Shown piece by piece: positions 1 through 11,970 of a stretch of DNA of 64,000 bases. The stretch is from Gigaspora rosea (lineage: Eukaryota; Glomeromycota; Glomeromycetes; Diversisporales; Gigasporaceae). The notes beneath the pieces were generated by a model, which made no database searches, was not told the DNA's origin, and saw only the letters and a program-made list of their open reading frames with translations. The stretch lies in NCBI GenBank assembly GCA_003550325.1, contig QKWP01000003.1:842954-906953 (forward strand). The letters are read 5' to 3'. The position numbers were made by a program, and so were the translations under genes. Positions within the stretch are counted from its first letter, which is position 1, and every line of letters starts with the position of its first letter.

Positions 1-29
1 CCGGTGATCTGGGATGAAATTTTTGTAAC

Positions 30-128
30 GTGGTCAAAACACTGTGTAATCGTTAAAGATCTGTTAATCGTTATATATCGTTGTGGTCAAAATACTGTGT
101 AATCGTTAAAGATCTGTTAATCGTTATA
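30..128. repeat. Tandem duplication, 53-bp unit
   Basis: Two head-to-tail copies begin at 30 and 83, each opening with GTGGTCAAAA and carrying AATCGTTAAAGATCTG. They differ at a few positions only. No coding potential is seen. Confidence 0.8.
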
Positions 129-810
129 CATTGTTTTAAATAATTCCGATTATAATCGATTTGTAGATATATAACGATTTAATATAGAAAATGATATATA
201 TCGATTTAGATATATATCAATTTTTAGCCAGTTAATCGATAGATATTGTTATCTTTTAATCGATATAAACGATTAACTGTTATATATCAATCAATATCTA
301 TATATAAAATTTCCTGATATAAATTATTCTGCAATATGTGAAGGTGAATTGATTCAATACATGAACAGTACTAAGCATCATCAACAATCAAGCTTTCACA
401 TATTATCAAGAATCTGCTAAGTCGATGAAGTGTTAGTAAAGTAGATTTGAAATTAATGGTTTTGGCATAAAGTCTTAATACAGATAGTGATGTGAGAGAA
501 AGTTTAATTTATATTGATGGAATTAAAGATTAGTAATAGCAGAAAGAAATGGACCCAATAAATGTATAGGAGATTCTAACTAACCAACATGTATATGAAC
601 CCAATGTATTCGCCTTGCTTATATTGTCTTTAGCGATTCTTCCTTTATGATAAAGTCTTTTTAATAAATTTTTGTTATATAATATCTGTATTTCTTATTA
701 TATTGTATATCTTTATTTTTTGTTATATCATATCTTTTGAATTATATAGGGGAAATCAATAGAAATGGAACAAATTTATTGGATAAATTTGTACTATTTC
801 TATTGACATT
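129..810. other. AT-rich non-coding DNA with a short perfect-arm hairpin
   Basis: The first 150 bases are rich in ATCGAT and TATATATC. A hairpin at 757-805 has arms that begin CAATAGAAAT and end ATTTCTATTG, with few mismatches, around a TATTGGATA centre. It has the look of a very small MITE. No gene was found. Confidence 0.55.
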
Positions 811-818
811 CTCTGATT

Positions 819-1076
819 AGTGTTACAAATCGAATGTTGAAAAAATCGATTAGTTGGTTAGTTGACAACTAATTGATTGAACTTTTTGGAACCAACTAAT
901 TGATTAATCGATTAATTGATTAATTTCAACTAATCGGTTAAAGAAATATTATTAATCAATTGAAAAATTAATAATTTAATTAGTGAATTAGTTGCAATTA
1001 ATCGATTAATTACAACTAATTGTCAACTAGTTGAGCAACTAATCGATTGAAAAAATTTTGACAATTTGAAACACTA
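819..1076. mobile_element. hAT-like MITE, 258 bp
   Basis: The element is bounded by a perfect 8-bp direct repeat CTCTGATT at 811-818 and 1077-1084. Its imperfect terminal inverted repeats read AGTGTTACAAAT on the left and TAGTGTTTCAAAT on the right (reverse complement). The interior is almost entirely nested palindromes built from CAACTAATCGATTAG-type words. The 8-bp TSD with TAGTG ends is the hAT pattern; there is no transposase. Confidence 0.8.
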
Positions 1077-1209
1077 CTCTGATTAATTGATTATTATTGC
1101 ACAGGTTTTATGTAACAACCTATTTTTTTAAACAATAACTAAATCAAAACACTTGCATATTTTATCAACTATGAAATTAGTTATTTGATTTTTTATTAAA
1201 TTGATTTGT

Positions 1210-1400
1210 CTTCTTATTTTTAAAATTGTCATTACAGTATTAGGCTTTACTTTTTAAATTGTAGTTATAGTATTAGGTTTTTACTTTTTAAAATTGTTGT
1301 CACAGTATCAGGTCTTTACTTTTTAAAATTGTTATTATAGTATTAGGTTAAAATTGTTATTACAGTATTAGGTTTTACTTTTTTAAATTGTAATTGGATA
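1210..1400. repeat. Degenerate tandem repeat, ~45-50-bp unit, about five copies
   Basis: Successive units carry the words AAATTGT, ACAGTATTAGG and TTTTACTTTTTAAA in the same order. Copies differ by point changes and small length changes. No function can be assigned. Confidence 0.7.
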
Positions 1401-1419
1401 GTATTAATATTGGCTTTCT

Positions 1420-1550
1420 TTAAAATTGCCTTAACTGATTATAATATAATTGGTCTTATTTAAAATTGTCTTGGACTAATCATAATCTAATTGGTCTTCT
1501 TTAAAACTATCTTGAACTAGTTATAATATAATTAGTCTTTCTTCAAAATC
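1420..1550. repeat. Degenerate tandem repeat, ~58-bp unit, three copies
   Basis: Three units each combine AAAATTGTCTT, an ACTAATTATAAT-like word and AATTGGTCTT. It directly follows the previous tandem array and may derive from it by further divergence. Confidence 0.6.
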
Positions 1551-2401
1551 TTATTGAATAAAGTCAGGTATTATTAGATTTTATTTTTTATATTCTTATT
1601 AAACAGAATCACATGTTTTTATATTTGACTTTTTTAAAATTCTTGTTGCTTTTTTTAAAATTCTTGCTAGACAAATTTACATGTTTTTAGATTTTACTTT
1701 AAAATTTTTGTAATAAAGATTTTTTTAAATCTTTGTTAATGAAATTATATATTATAGTAAGCATTATTAAATCTTCTCTTCTTTATAATTCTTATTACAA
1801 AGTATTAGACTTTTTTAAATCCTCATTAGGCATATTGTTTCTATATATTCCAATTAAATGAAAATATATATTATTCTGTTTTCACTTTTCATTAAAAGGA
1901 GTTTTAATATTATTAAAGTTACACCTTTTTAAATTATGTAATTAGAACATTGCTCATTTAGATTTGGATTTTTGTTTTTTAAACTTCTTATTGGATAATG
2001 TTTTATAACAACAACATTAAATTATCCTTTATTAAATAAAAATGTTATACAATTGTTATATCCGACTTATACAATAATATAATTATTATTTGGAATTGTA
2101 TAAATAACTAAATTTGCAAGAGTTAACTAGTTTTATATGTATAAAACTAATTAATTTGTACAGATTTAGTTATACAAACTAATGAAAATATTTTAAAAAT
2201 ATAAAATATATTTATTTAGCAATAATTCCCAAAAAACCAAATGGTACAATATTGATCTAACTTTAAGAACATCTAAATATAGTTTGTATTGATAATAATA
2301 CTTTGATATATAAATACTATGATAAACTGTAGAATAGAAATCAAAATTGGTAGTTGATAATCACTGCAATAGCAAAAAGTATAAAACAAATATAAGTATT
2401 T
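1551..2401. other. AT-rich DNA, no gene seen
   Basis: Loose TTTTAAA/ATTCTTATTA repetition continues to about 1900. At 2040-2200 there is a pair of inverted TTATACAA and AACTAAATTTG words. These resemble the ends of the hairpin element at 56770-56925, which suggests a decayed relative. Confidence 0.4.
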
Positions 2402-2596
2402 TTGTATTTCAAAAAACATGCCAAGAAGCAAGCATCTATTCAGGCTAGTTTTAGTACAATAGATATAGAAAATAAAAGTATTAAAAATTTAATTAAATTA
2501 TTTATTGTTGCTAATATTTCATTTGAAAAAGTACCTATGTACCCAGGTATAAATTACCAACTGGCTCTTAAAACTAGTATAGAGTATATGCCATGA
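2402..2596 (+). pseudogene. Fragment resembling the N-terminal part of a hAT transposase
   Basis: A 64-codon open stretch carries the words KNLIKLFIVANISFEKV and, further on, a YQLAL...MP tail. In hAT transposases the segment after the BED zinc finger commonly reads as an aliphatic helix, FIV, then a Phe-x-x-Val patch and an aromatic-Leu stretch. The match is to that general layout, recalled and not searched. There is no ATG at the start of the frame, no catalytic domain and no continuation after the stop, so it is a remnant. It could be a chance ORF. Confidence 0.35.
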
Positions 2597-3433
2597 GGTA
2601 TACAGGTCTGTATTTTACAGTAATTAATTATAACTTCTTGTACTAAGTAAACTTGTTTAACACCAAAAATTATATCAAAATAGTATACTTTATCTTAGTT
2701 ATTATAAAAATGATGCAAAACTGCTTAATTTTGAATATTTTCAAAATTAAATATTTTTTAAAAAATATAAAATAAAATAGAACTATTTGATGTATTTTTT
2801 GTGCTAACAAGTTTGCTTAGAACAAAAAATTATGATTAATTAAAAATTTTAAGTAATATAATATTTTTAAAAATTTTATTAATAAAATTATATCTATTTC
2901 TTATGATTCTCTAAATTTTATAAATAATTTTAAATTTTTGTTCTAAGTAAACTGCTTTATACCAAAAAAAATATTTTTTTATTTATTTATTTTAAAATTT
3001 AAGCCAAAAATGTTTAATTTGAAATTTTTGATAAAAAGTTCTAAAATCAAGCATTCTTTTTTTAAATTTTAAGAAAAGCAAAATAAAATATACCATGCAA
3101 TATATTTTTATAGTGTTCTGTTCCACTTGGGCCAAAAGTGTTAAAATTGTAAAAACTAAAAATTTTGAAAATTTAAAAATTTGAAAATTGAAAAATACAA
3201 AATTTGAAAATTCAAAATTGAAAAATTCAAAAATTAATACATTCAAAAATTGAAAATTTTGAAAATTTAAAAATTAAAAATTTAAATATAGCAATTTAAT
3301 TGCCAAATATAAAGTGTAGATTATACAAATTATATGACTTTAAATTTTGTATAACTTAACACATGTTTGTAGAAAGTTAAATTTTAAACATCACATAACT
3401 ATAAATACATAAATTAATAAATTACTATATTTA
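2597..3433. repeat. TACTAAGTAAAC-type motif copies and AAATTT low-complexity tract
   Basis: A motif like TACTAAGTAAACTTG occurs at about 2641, 2805 (inverted) and 2943, each time near ACCAAAAA. The same motif forms the arms of a hairpin at 43616-43712. From about 3150 to 3290 the sequence is a low-complexity run of AAATTTGAAAATT words. The translated minus-strand Phe-rich ORF there reflects only this composition. Confidence 0.5.
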
Positions 3434-3717
3434 GGGGTCGTTTAAAGCAGGGTGCAGTCACGTGATATGGTACCAATCAACTTGTTTGTTTTGATCAACC
3501 CGGATCAGCCCGACGAAGAAACAAAGAAGAAAAAAAGTGAAAAAATGCAAAAATACAAGAAACGAATGTCAAAACCTACCTTGGGAAATTAACAAAAAAT
3601 GTCGGGAAGGCAATTTTACTATAATACCTCCCCTAACCCTAACCGCCAACTAACTCTTACCCTAACTTTAATTAAAAAGTCAAAATCATATGACTGCACC
3701 CTGCTTTAAACGACCCT
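3433..3717. mobile_element. MITE family A, copy 1 (GTCGTTTAAAG ends)
   Basis: Terminal inverted repeats of about 29 bp begin AGGGGTCGTTTAAAGCAG and end CTGCTTTAAACGACCC; one extra G is present on the left. A 7-bp direct repeat TATATTT flanks it. The interior carries GATCAGCCCGACGAAGAA, an ATGTCGGGAAGGCAATTTTA block and CCCTAACCCTAACC. Related copies lie at 10833-11126 and 46845-47110. Superfamily is uncertain. Confidence 0.8.
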
Positions 3718-3744
3718 ATATTTAGAAGTTTTAAATTTTGGATT

Positions 3745-5095
3745 AATTAATTTGTAACCGCAGTTACTGTAACCCATCCCAATAAGCCAATAAAATTCTA
3801 ATATCAGGTGTAACATTACATGTTTGACATATGGGCCAATTTGTTTCCTTATGATAATATTACATATGTGACAATTGGTTGTTTAATGTATGTAAAAACA
3901 TACACATGTACACAACTTTGTACACATATCTGATATTTGATATCAGATAACAGATAAATGAGAATTAATCATGTGTAAGATTGCGATATGATAGAAAAAT
4001 TCAAAATTTTAAAAAACTTTTATTTTGGAAGACGTTACTTTATACTAATGATTTTGAAAACTTTTACTTCGTAGCGAATATTTCAAAATACTATTTCATA
4101 CTACAATAAATATTTTTTTGAAACATAATTTCAAGATAAAACTTTAAAGAACACTTTCAAAACACCTTATAAAGAATCTTTTTATTCAAAGTAACAATGA
4201 ACCCATGTTTGATACAAGTAAAAGATTTGTAAACAATTGACAACAATTTTGTACACGAATGACCTAAACATTTTAAAAAAAATAACAATATTTGTTAGCA
4301 TAAAAGTATTAAGAAATGTATATAAAGACGAAAAATATGGTATAAAAAATATCATGTCTATAGTTATTATATTTACTTACTGTAATTTTACTGAAAACAA
4401 TTCCCAAAGATTAATATACTAAAACAACCTAAACGTTTAAATCAAGTATAAATAAAAAAATACAAAGACAACAAAGACAACAAGACAAAAAAAAGGGTAT
4501 AAAATTTTGCTAATGCTCTAGACATCTTGCAAAGTGTTATACCTACCATTAAGCTAACTACTTTTTAATTGTTGTGGAGTTAATTTTGCGAAAAACCAAT
4601 TCCCAACTGATTAACACACTAGCGATTTCAAGAATCTTTTTCGAAACGATGGTTTGTGATTGGTTAAAAATATCATTTCATCATGGGAACTACTTTTAAT
4701 GTAAGATAAATTCGCAATAATCACCATCAATATTAATTTGATTGGTACAATTTTGAAGATCTTATTCGAAAACATCACCAAAAGATCCAAATTGGCCCAT
4801 ATGAAAAAGTCAAAACAAACATTCATTTTGCCAAAAATTGCTTCTAAATCAAAATTTCACATAAGAAACTACCTTTTGGTTTCTAAAAAAAAATTCCTTG
4901 CTAAATTTTAATGTAACTAAAGCTCTCTCTAACCCAAAAGCCTTACACAAGCCTCACTCTAACCCTAACCTTAATCGCACGGTTTTATTTTTATAGAAAA
5001 TATGGTTTGATAGTCACATTAGTGTCACGTTACACCTGATCTTAGTATTTACGGTTATAAAATTTATTCTGTAACCTACGGTTACAAATCAATTA
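3745..5095. mobile_element. Inverted-repeat element carrying the GCAAGGAATTTTT core, copy 1
   Basis: Both ends carry AATTTGTAACCG followed about 50-60 bases inward by ATCAGGTGTAAC, in inverted orientation. Within it, 4560-4830 is homologous to 35020-35240. At 4866-4905 lies the reverse complement of a core found in at least seven places here (TTTGCAAGGAATTTTTTTT, then GGT-GTTTCATA), next to CCCTAACC-like words. The outer limits are approximate. No coding frame of note is present. Confidence 0.6.
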
Positions 5096-5440
5096 ATTCT
5101 TAAATTTTTTAATTTTTGAATTTTAATTTTTAAATTTCCAAATTTTTGACTTTTAAATTAAAAAATTGAAAATTTTGAATTAAAATTTTTGAAATTTTCA
5201 AATTTTTCAAATTTTAAAATTTAAATTTCAAATTTAAACAATTTAAATTTTTAAAATTTAATAGCTTTGAATTTTAAATTTTAAATTTAAATTTTAAACA
5301 ATTTGAAAATATTTTGCAAGTTTGAAAATTCAAAATTTTGAAATTTAATAATCTAAAAATTTGAAAATTCAAAATTTTGAAATTTGAAAAATTCAAAAAT
5401 TTTAAAAATTGAAAAAATTTAAAACTTCGAAATATAGTAA
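5096..5440. repeat. AAATTTT/AAAATTT low-complexity tract
   Basis: The tract is made of AAATTTTGAA and TTTAAATTTCAA words on both strands and resembles the tract at 3150-3290. It is probably slippage-derived. Confidence 0.7.
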
Positions 5441-7314
5441 TTTAATTTCAAATATGCATTATAGTCACATGATATTTGAAATTTGGCTCCCACAAACATA
5501 TGTTGGATTCAGGGCCCCTAGAATATTTCGAAAAGATTAGAAAACAATAAATCACAATTTTTACTGGATTATAAAATAATTATATCCTTTTTTCATGCAT
5601 GTTAGGTTATATAATAAAGCCCGCAAATTTAATCGTTAACTAGTTTTGTTCACCGTATAACAGAACTTATAATTTTGAAAAAAATAAGATATTCAAAAAG
5701 TTAAGCAAAATATTAAGTTTAAATCTTAATCATAAAGATCTTATCTTGTTTTTGTATCTTGCATATTAATTTATTAGAAGTAAGTCTTCTGAGTGCGTAG
5801 TTATAGACGTGATTTAAGTTTATAGGCATGTAGTATAAATTAAATAGCAACTCTGAGAATTACTCTTTAGAATTTCACCTCTAATAAATTATCGATCAAT
5901 ACGATATGCAATAGTTATGTTTTTGATCAGAGTTTTGTATTCTAAAATAAGCTACCCCTTTGTTGCGCCTTAAATTACTTAAAATAGTAAATAACTCGAA
6001 ATAAGCTACTCCCAGATTTTTTTTTGTTAAAAATCAGCAAAAAAAGGTAGCTTATTTCCAGTATACAGTATCTTCAGATGTCCTCAGCAAAAATATACTA
6101 AATTTGATATCGCAATAAAAAACAATAATTGGTCGTTACCAAAACAATTTTTCCAAAATGATATCGAAATTTTCTAGGGACCCCTGTTGAAATGTACACT
6201 GGAAGTACGTGGTCAGAAATTGAAATAGCACAGCTAAGACTTTGTGGTTCCGTTGTATTTGCGGTATCAGTTATATCAGGGGAATATGCTGTATGATCAT
6301 TTTAATGAATATCAGCTGTTTCAGGGTATAATGCTGATGAAGTATATACATTGTTCTAAGTAAAAGTAAATATATAATAAAGGCCTTGTGCCCGAAGAAA
6401 CAGAATGGATAGATCGTTCGTAAATAAACATAATTCGTATTTAAAAGACTCCATACACTCCTTATACATGACATAAACTTACCCTGATCTACTACTAAGT
6501 GGCATAGTAGTATGGTCGTTTGCCTGTATTTCTTGTGCACGTGAAATTAATGTTATTGTGTTCGGCTGTTTCTCGGCGTGCTGATATTGCCGTGGTTGTA
6601 TCTTCCAGTGTCCCAACGTACAGTGAATACTGTGGTTGTTTGTTGATAGAGATTTACCGACGACCGAAGACTTGCCTTATCCACTCGCCAAATAACATGC
6701 CTCATTCGATACGGTTGTCCAGATTTTGTGAGTTTGGTTTGATTGGTTTTTGGTTGTCCCAGGAGACGTTATATTACAGCTAATTTCATAAATTCTAGGA
6801 TTGTTAATCAGTAATAAAAAAAGGTTTTGAGCTACTATTACAGCATATTGTTCGATTAGTATTATATCACATTCACAATATCAACTTTTTCAAAACCTTT
6901 ATTAAATTTTCGCCTAATTCAATACAGTATGTTTAAACTATTTAATTTGTACAAAAATTTATGCTAAAGACTGTTATTCTAATAAATAGATCTTCATAAA
7001 AAAGTTCGGGATATAAGTTGAGCTTTCTTAATAAACATATAAAAGTTTTGAGTAAATCGAAAAATAATCAACTTCAAGTTCGTTTTGTGAATCTTTTTAG
7101 CTTTGGCAATTTATGGGAAACTTTTTATAAATATAAGTTATATCTATTCAAAAAACAAATAGAAAAATTTTTTGAAAAGTGCCGTAAAACCATATTACAT
7201 GAGTAAGCACAACAAAAAAAGGTCAAATCGATAAAGAGTTTGTCAACTGGCTCGAAAAAATGCAACACAGGTTGAAATAAAAGGTCAAGATTAAAGCATG
7301 TCGCCGTAATTAGT
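5441..7314. other. Non-coding stretch with a small hairpin and a GC-richer island
   Basis: AAATAAGCTACYCC occurs directly at about 5944 and 5998 and inverted at 6046-6058, giving a folded unit at 5942-6060. Positions 6480-6790 are clearly less AT-rich. They hold overlapping open frames of 65-87 codons on both strands, one of them an ATG-less plus-strand frame at 6520-6783. None looks like a known protein and the right strand cannot be chosen. The remainder shows nothing recognisable. Confidence 0.4.
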
Positions 7315-7560
7315 TAATTACTACAATTATATTTACTACATATATTTTTACAAAGACTTTTTTAAACCATAATTGTAGTAATAATTATTACATGTAGTAA
7401 ATTTACTACATGTAGTAAATATTACTAAATGTAGTAAATATTACTACATACAGTAATCTTTACTACATGTAGTAATGTAGTAATCTTTATTACATATAGT
7501 AATCTTTACTACATGTGGTAACATTACTTCATATATTATAACATATAATATGTTATTAGT
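7315..7560. repeat. Palindromic ACTACATGTAGTAA satellite
   Basis: The palindromic word TACTACATGTAGTA is repeated with a period of about 18-20 bases and many point variants (TACATA, TACAGT, TACATGTGG). Because each unit is itself a palindrome, the array can fold in many ways. It is reminiscent of a multiple-binding-site array, but no function is known. Confidence 0.8.
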
Positions 7561-7904
7561 AATTAAATTTGTAAAAAATAATTACTGCGCTAACCTGTGT
7601 CTAATTCCAAGTATGTCCAGGCGTGTTATTCAGAAATACCGATACAGGTTGGTTTCCTGAACCAGATGCTTAAAAATAATACACATGTACACCTTGCATA
7701 ATGCAACTCAATTCAAGTTCTCAGTAGATATTTTAACCCTTTATTATATTATAAATAATAGTTAATGCGGGCTTATTCGCTATATTATTGCTAAAATAGT
7801 ATAAATGTAAATGTAGTATATTATAGTTAATTGGGTTTATCTATCTGATTGTTATAATTTAGTATATAATATGTCTGCTACGCATCAATATATATACAGC
7901 CGGG

Positions 7905-8095
7905 CCTCCTGTTATATATGTTGTGCGTCAGATTGAATCCGACGCACGTCAGATGACCAGCATTAAATGATCGGCAACAACTGGCCTAAACTAACTCCTA
8001 ACTTTATCGTAATTTTACCCTAGCCCTAATCTAATTTAGGCCGGATGTCATCTGACTCAAGGATGCATCTGACGCAAGACATAACTTATCGATAT
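7905..8095. mobile_element. Small inverted-repeat element (TGCGTCAGAT ends)
   Basis: The left arm carries ATGTTGTGCGTCAGAT and a second CGTCAGATGA. The right arm mirrors both as TCATCTGAC and ATCTGACGCAAGACATAA. Between the arms is a CCTAGCCCTAATC tract. The TSD was not resolved. Confidence 0.6.
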
Positions 8096-8107
8096 ATAAA
8101 GATCACT

Positions 8108-8325
8108 ATACCAAAGTTCCTGGTCGGATTTAGGTCACCATTTAGCCCTGGTGGTTAATAGATTCTATAAGCTGGGCACTTTTCACTTAATGAACGGCTA
8201 CAATTTCATTAGTAAAATTTTTAGTGATCCTGGGCAAAATTGATCATTTCCGGCCCTGCCGACCGGGATTCCGATGCATTCCGACCAGAAATTTTCCTGT
8301 AAGAGTTCACTATATTGATTTAATT
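8108..8325. mobile_element. Inverted-repeat element (CCTGGTCGGA ends)
   Basis: AGTTCCTGGTCGGATT at the left is mirrored by GCATTCCGACCAGAAATTTT at the right, with CCGACCGGGATTCC repeats inside. It is less AT-rich than its surroundings. Limits are approximate. Confidence 0.45.
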
Positions 8326-8445
8326 AATTTCGGACTATTAAATGGATCAATGGTCGACGATCATAAGACCGCGACATTATGACTAACTCACCTTAGTAGG
8401 TTATTGCTTCCAAATTTATATTTATACATTAATAATATGAACCGT

Positions 8446-8566
8446 TAAAAAGGTTTACACTATATGCAATATTTACATTCACATGCGATTACATTAACAT
8501 ACAGTACTAAAAAGGTCCACTATCCGCATATTTACATTCACATGCGATTAAATTAACTTATCTTGT
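8446..8566. repeat. Tandem duplication, ~62-bp unit
   Basis: Both copies contain AAAAAGGT and ATATTTACATTCACATGCGA in the same order and spacing. They are otherwise about 80% alike. Confidence 0.75.
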
Positions 8567-8758
8567 AATAATTAATTTACCAACTAGGTTGTACTCCAGT
8601 AACTGGGCCGATCAATAGTAAGACTAAAACTAACAATAAGAAATGTTGGTTACATGCAGGCAAAATGATTAGGCAAATTATATATATATATATGTACGAT
8701 TGCTTATTAGAAATATTATGTGGGAACGTTCTGAGTAGGTCTGTACTAGGCTTTTTAA

Positions 8759-9262
8759 GGGTAGAGGGTACATAGATCATTTTTATATGGTATTTTGAAT
8801 TTTCATATAAAATTGACATATGCTACTAATAAAATTTTTTTTAAATTACAACTAATTTTTATTAAAATTTTACAAAATATAAATAAAACAATTTATCTAT
8901 TATGGTAAAATTTTGAACCATTATTATATTTTAAAAAAATAAACTTGTATATATCATAAAGTTTTTCTGGGTTGGCCAAAAATTTTCTGGGTTGCACAAA
9001 ATTGCTAATGCTGATTGGTCAATTTACGTAAATTTATAAGTTAGTTTTATTACTAAATTTAATACCCAATCTTTAAAATTCCATATCTTATTGAGTTTTT
9101 GACCGATTTTAATGATTTTACTATTATTAGAATCAGAAAAACCTGCTCTACAAACTTGGCTTAAAATATGATTAGTTTATTTATTATAATTTTTCATAAA
9201 ATTAAATATAAAAAAATTTACCATTAAGTTTATATTTAATTTTAAAATAGTATCCTCTACCC
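8759..9262. mobile_element. TTAA-flanked MITE, copy 1 (504 bp)
   Basis: TTAA lies directly outside both ends (8755-8758 and 9263-9266). The ends read GGGTAGAGGGTAC and ATCCTCTACCC. A second copy with the same ends and similar size is at 60741-61258, and both share an interior word like CAGAAAAACCT. A TTAA target fits piggyBac or Kolobok. No transposase is present. Confidence 0.85.
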
Positions 9263-9266
9263 TTAA

Positions 9267-10159
9267 AGACTAATTCAGAACTAGTTCAAAACCGGTCCAA
9301 ATATTACATGTATATAAAGTATTATTTTTGAGGCGTTTCTGATTTAAAAATTCAATAATTGGATTCTTATGTACATCAATTGGTAAGTTTTAGGACCCCT
9401 AATACATAATAGTAATTATTGAATTTAAAACGGAAATGCAATTAAAGCTTGGAGCCGGATTACAAAATCCAGATATATCCAGATATAAAAGTATAATGGA
9501 TAAGGGGTGAACTAATACTTAGCTCCGAGACCATACTTTTTAGGGACCAGTCCGGAACAGGACCAGACATATCACCCAGTATTGTACATTTTCGCTGTCC
9601 CGACTTTTTTTTGCCATGTCCCAACGTCCCAGTGTCCCAAGTGTTCCAACTATGTCCCAAGTCATTAATAAATTAATTATTTAAAAATATATAATTATAT
9701 ATTTTTTTAGGTGCTGAACATATTTCTAAAAAAATTTAATTAGGATCTTAATAAAATTTTAAGTATGGTAATTTCAATTTATAAAATTGCCCCAAAATGT
9801 CCCAACTTACGTCCCAACTGTCACTGAATATCATCTACAGTAACATCCCTACTTATTATTACCTGTTACATATTTCGGCAGTCGTCGGTAGCCGAAATTA
9901 TTTACGGCTTAGGCTGCCTAAAATATTTTCGACAATTTTTATTTATAATGGGCCAAAAATAAATTAGGCTCCCATTTATAAATCCTTGTAGTTAATTTAG
10001 TTTGTGGGATGAACAAATTATGTGGGAAAGAAATGTCATGATGAAAAGTCGGTCAAGTGCATATTTTTTTTGGGATTGCATATGTCTATTACAACATAAT
10101 TAGGAGATAAGATAGATTTAGCAGAGAGCATAACCAGCATATATAGCAGAAGTAGCATA
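9267..10159. other. Repeat-bearing non-coding DNA
   Basis: At about 9590-9825 there is a unit with repeated GTCCCA words and an interior AATATATAATTATATAT-GGTGCTG block. This interior matches the element at 52140-52391 closely, so it is a diverged copy of that hAT-like family with GTCCCA in place of GTCCAA. At 9880-9925 GCCGAAATTATTTACGGC makes a short hairpin. No gene is seen. Confidence 0.5.
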
Positions 10160-10391
10160 ACTATCGTATATATCATACTTAGTAAACATGTAATACTACG
10201 TATATAAGCATAACATTTGCTATTGTGTAAAATGGTCTCACATAAACCTCAACAAAGTATACACTTGGCTCCTCCAAATCTACGTCCTTTTAGAAGTGTT
10301 ATCGTTCAACATTACGCAAACCTTACCGGGTTACCCTTTGAATAGGGATTTTTAAGGTGAACAACTTCCTGCATCGTCACAATACCTAAGT
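10160..10391 (-). pseudogene. Possible spliced gene remnant, unknown family
   Basis: On the minus strand a CAG acceptor precedes 10391, followed by 65 coding-like bases reading LGIVTMQEVVHLKNPYSKGNP, then a CCCG|GTAAGG donor. After only 40 bases an AAAAG acceptor leads, in the same phase, into DVDLEEPSVYFVEVYVR. The phase agreement and protein-like composition argue for real exons. The 40-base intron is very short, and no start, stop or further exon was found. The protein is not recognised. It may be a fragment carried by a transposon. Confidence 0.35.
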
Positions 10392-10832
10392 CTGCACAAT
10401 AGGGTATTATATATATAACTTAGTGTTATTAATATAATATTTCAATTTAAATAAATTTTTATATAATTTAAAAGAAGAACTACTATAGTCATATCTCAAA
10501 ATTTTACTAGGGTAACCCTGTTGTGAACTAATAAAACATGTTCCTCTCATAATATTACCTAACCGCAATTCTAATTCTAATCTTAACTTTAATTATAACT
10601 TTATTTTCATTCTAATATTTTGTTTATATGGCTACTTAAAACATTTTTTATATTTTAAATCTTAGATAACTGTTAAATAATATTATTTATAATTATATTT
10701 ATGTATGAATTATAACCATGTAAGTCTACATTGGTTTATAGATCTATGTATAATTTTTAAATATAATTTATGTAAATTTCTGTATATTCATGGGACATGT
10801 CCCTCTGCAGGGGTTCAAAAATTACTTCATAT

Positions 10833-11126
10833 AGGGGTCGTCTAAAGCCATGTACCTATGTGATATTTTCGTGTAAATCAACCAAACAGATTCGCGAAAT
10901 TTTGTTTACACGGATCAGCCCGAAGAAGTCAAAAAACAAAAAAACGCAAGAACATAAAAACGGCATTCTAAACCTATCTTGGGCCATTAATAAAAAATGT
11001 CAGGAAGGTAATTTTACCTATATTGGTCCTAACCCTAACCCCGACCCTAATGCTAAACAAACTCTAATACGAATTTTAACTAACTAAAATTTCAAAAAAT
11101 CACGTGGATACATGGCTTTAGCCATC
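10833..11126. mobile_element. MITE family A, copy 2
   Basis: Begins AGGGGTCGTCTAAAGCCATG and ends CATGGCTTTAGCCATCCC, with TTCATAT repeated on both flanks. The interior shares GATCAGCCCGAAGAAG, TCTTGGGCCATTAA, ATGTCAGGAAGG and CCTAACCCTAACCCC with copy 1. A 96-codon plus-strand frame over it is a by-product of the element. Confidence 0.8.
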
Positions 11127-11970
11127 CCATTCATATAGTAATTTCAATATCGATCATTTAAATTTCGTATGAAAAATTCACTTTTACAAACAGTTTTTTA
11201 TATGACAACCCTACTTTTGTAAAATGTAATGCCTATTTTTTTAAGTAAAAAAATATAATTTTGATATTTCTTTATCGTTTATAAAAATTTTATTTTCTAA
11301 TTTTCTTTAGTTTAGAGGGATCTTTGGTTGAAGTTCAAGTTCGCTAACCCCTGTAATATTACTTAGAATGAGTGATCTTGAATTTAGTTTTGAAACCAAC
11401 CCTATTTTTTTGAAGAAAACTTAACTATAACAGGTAAGCTTATTTTTAACAAAGCACAACATAGGTTTCCACGTTACCAAATAACTTCACGATCGTTTAC
11501 TAGGTTACAAGATCGAGTTTACGATTTTGTAGTAGAATCACTATACCGAACACTTGACATTCTTAGTCCCCATCCTTTTTTAAATTATAAGTGTTATTGT
11601 AGTTACTTTTCCAACTGCCGGCTAACTACTATAACTTAATAAGTAGGTTTCGCAAAGGTTCTCAAGTAACTTTACGGCGTTCACTAGATTACAAGATTTC
11701 GTAAATTTCGTAATAAGAATCAATTGCTCACGATCATAACAACACTTTAGCGCTCTTTTACGATTTTTCTTATACTGGCTCCATATAAAACCATAGCTTT
11801 GGGCTAATTCCTGGTCGGAAAGATTATTTTCTTATTGATAATGGCTTATATCTTGGCATAATACATACTTGGCTTTTTCGATAGAATTAGTATTTTTTGG
11901 CAAAATATAATTTACTTGGGTATAATTAGGATCTGGTAATTTTTGGCACGCTACTTTAACTTTTCCTCAA
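11127..11970. other. Non-coding stretch with one diverged repeat pair
   Basis: Around 11455-11520 and 11645-11705 a similar block recurs (TAGGTTTC, CAA-TAACTT, CGTTTACTAGGTTACAAGAT). This is a loose duplication of about 190-bp spacing. Nothing coding was recognised. Confidence 0.45.

Noticed and set aside
2992-3246. 84-codon minus-strand Phe-rich frame
   Set aside because: It lies in an AAATTT low-complexity tract.
3600-3720. True chromosome end from CCCTAACCCTAACC
   Set aside because: Only two or three repeat units, and they occur within MITEs at several internal places.
7315-7560. CRISPR or tRNA cluster
   Set aside because: No spacers and no cloverleaf; the array is a simple palindromic satellite.
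10797-11087. 96-codon plus-strand frame
   Set aside because: It spans the border and body of a MITE that has two other copies; the frame is not conserved among them.
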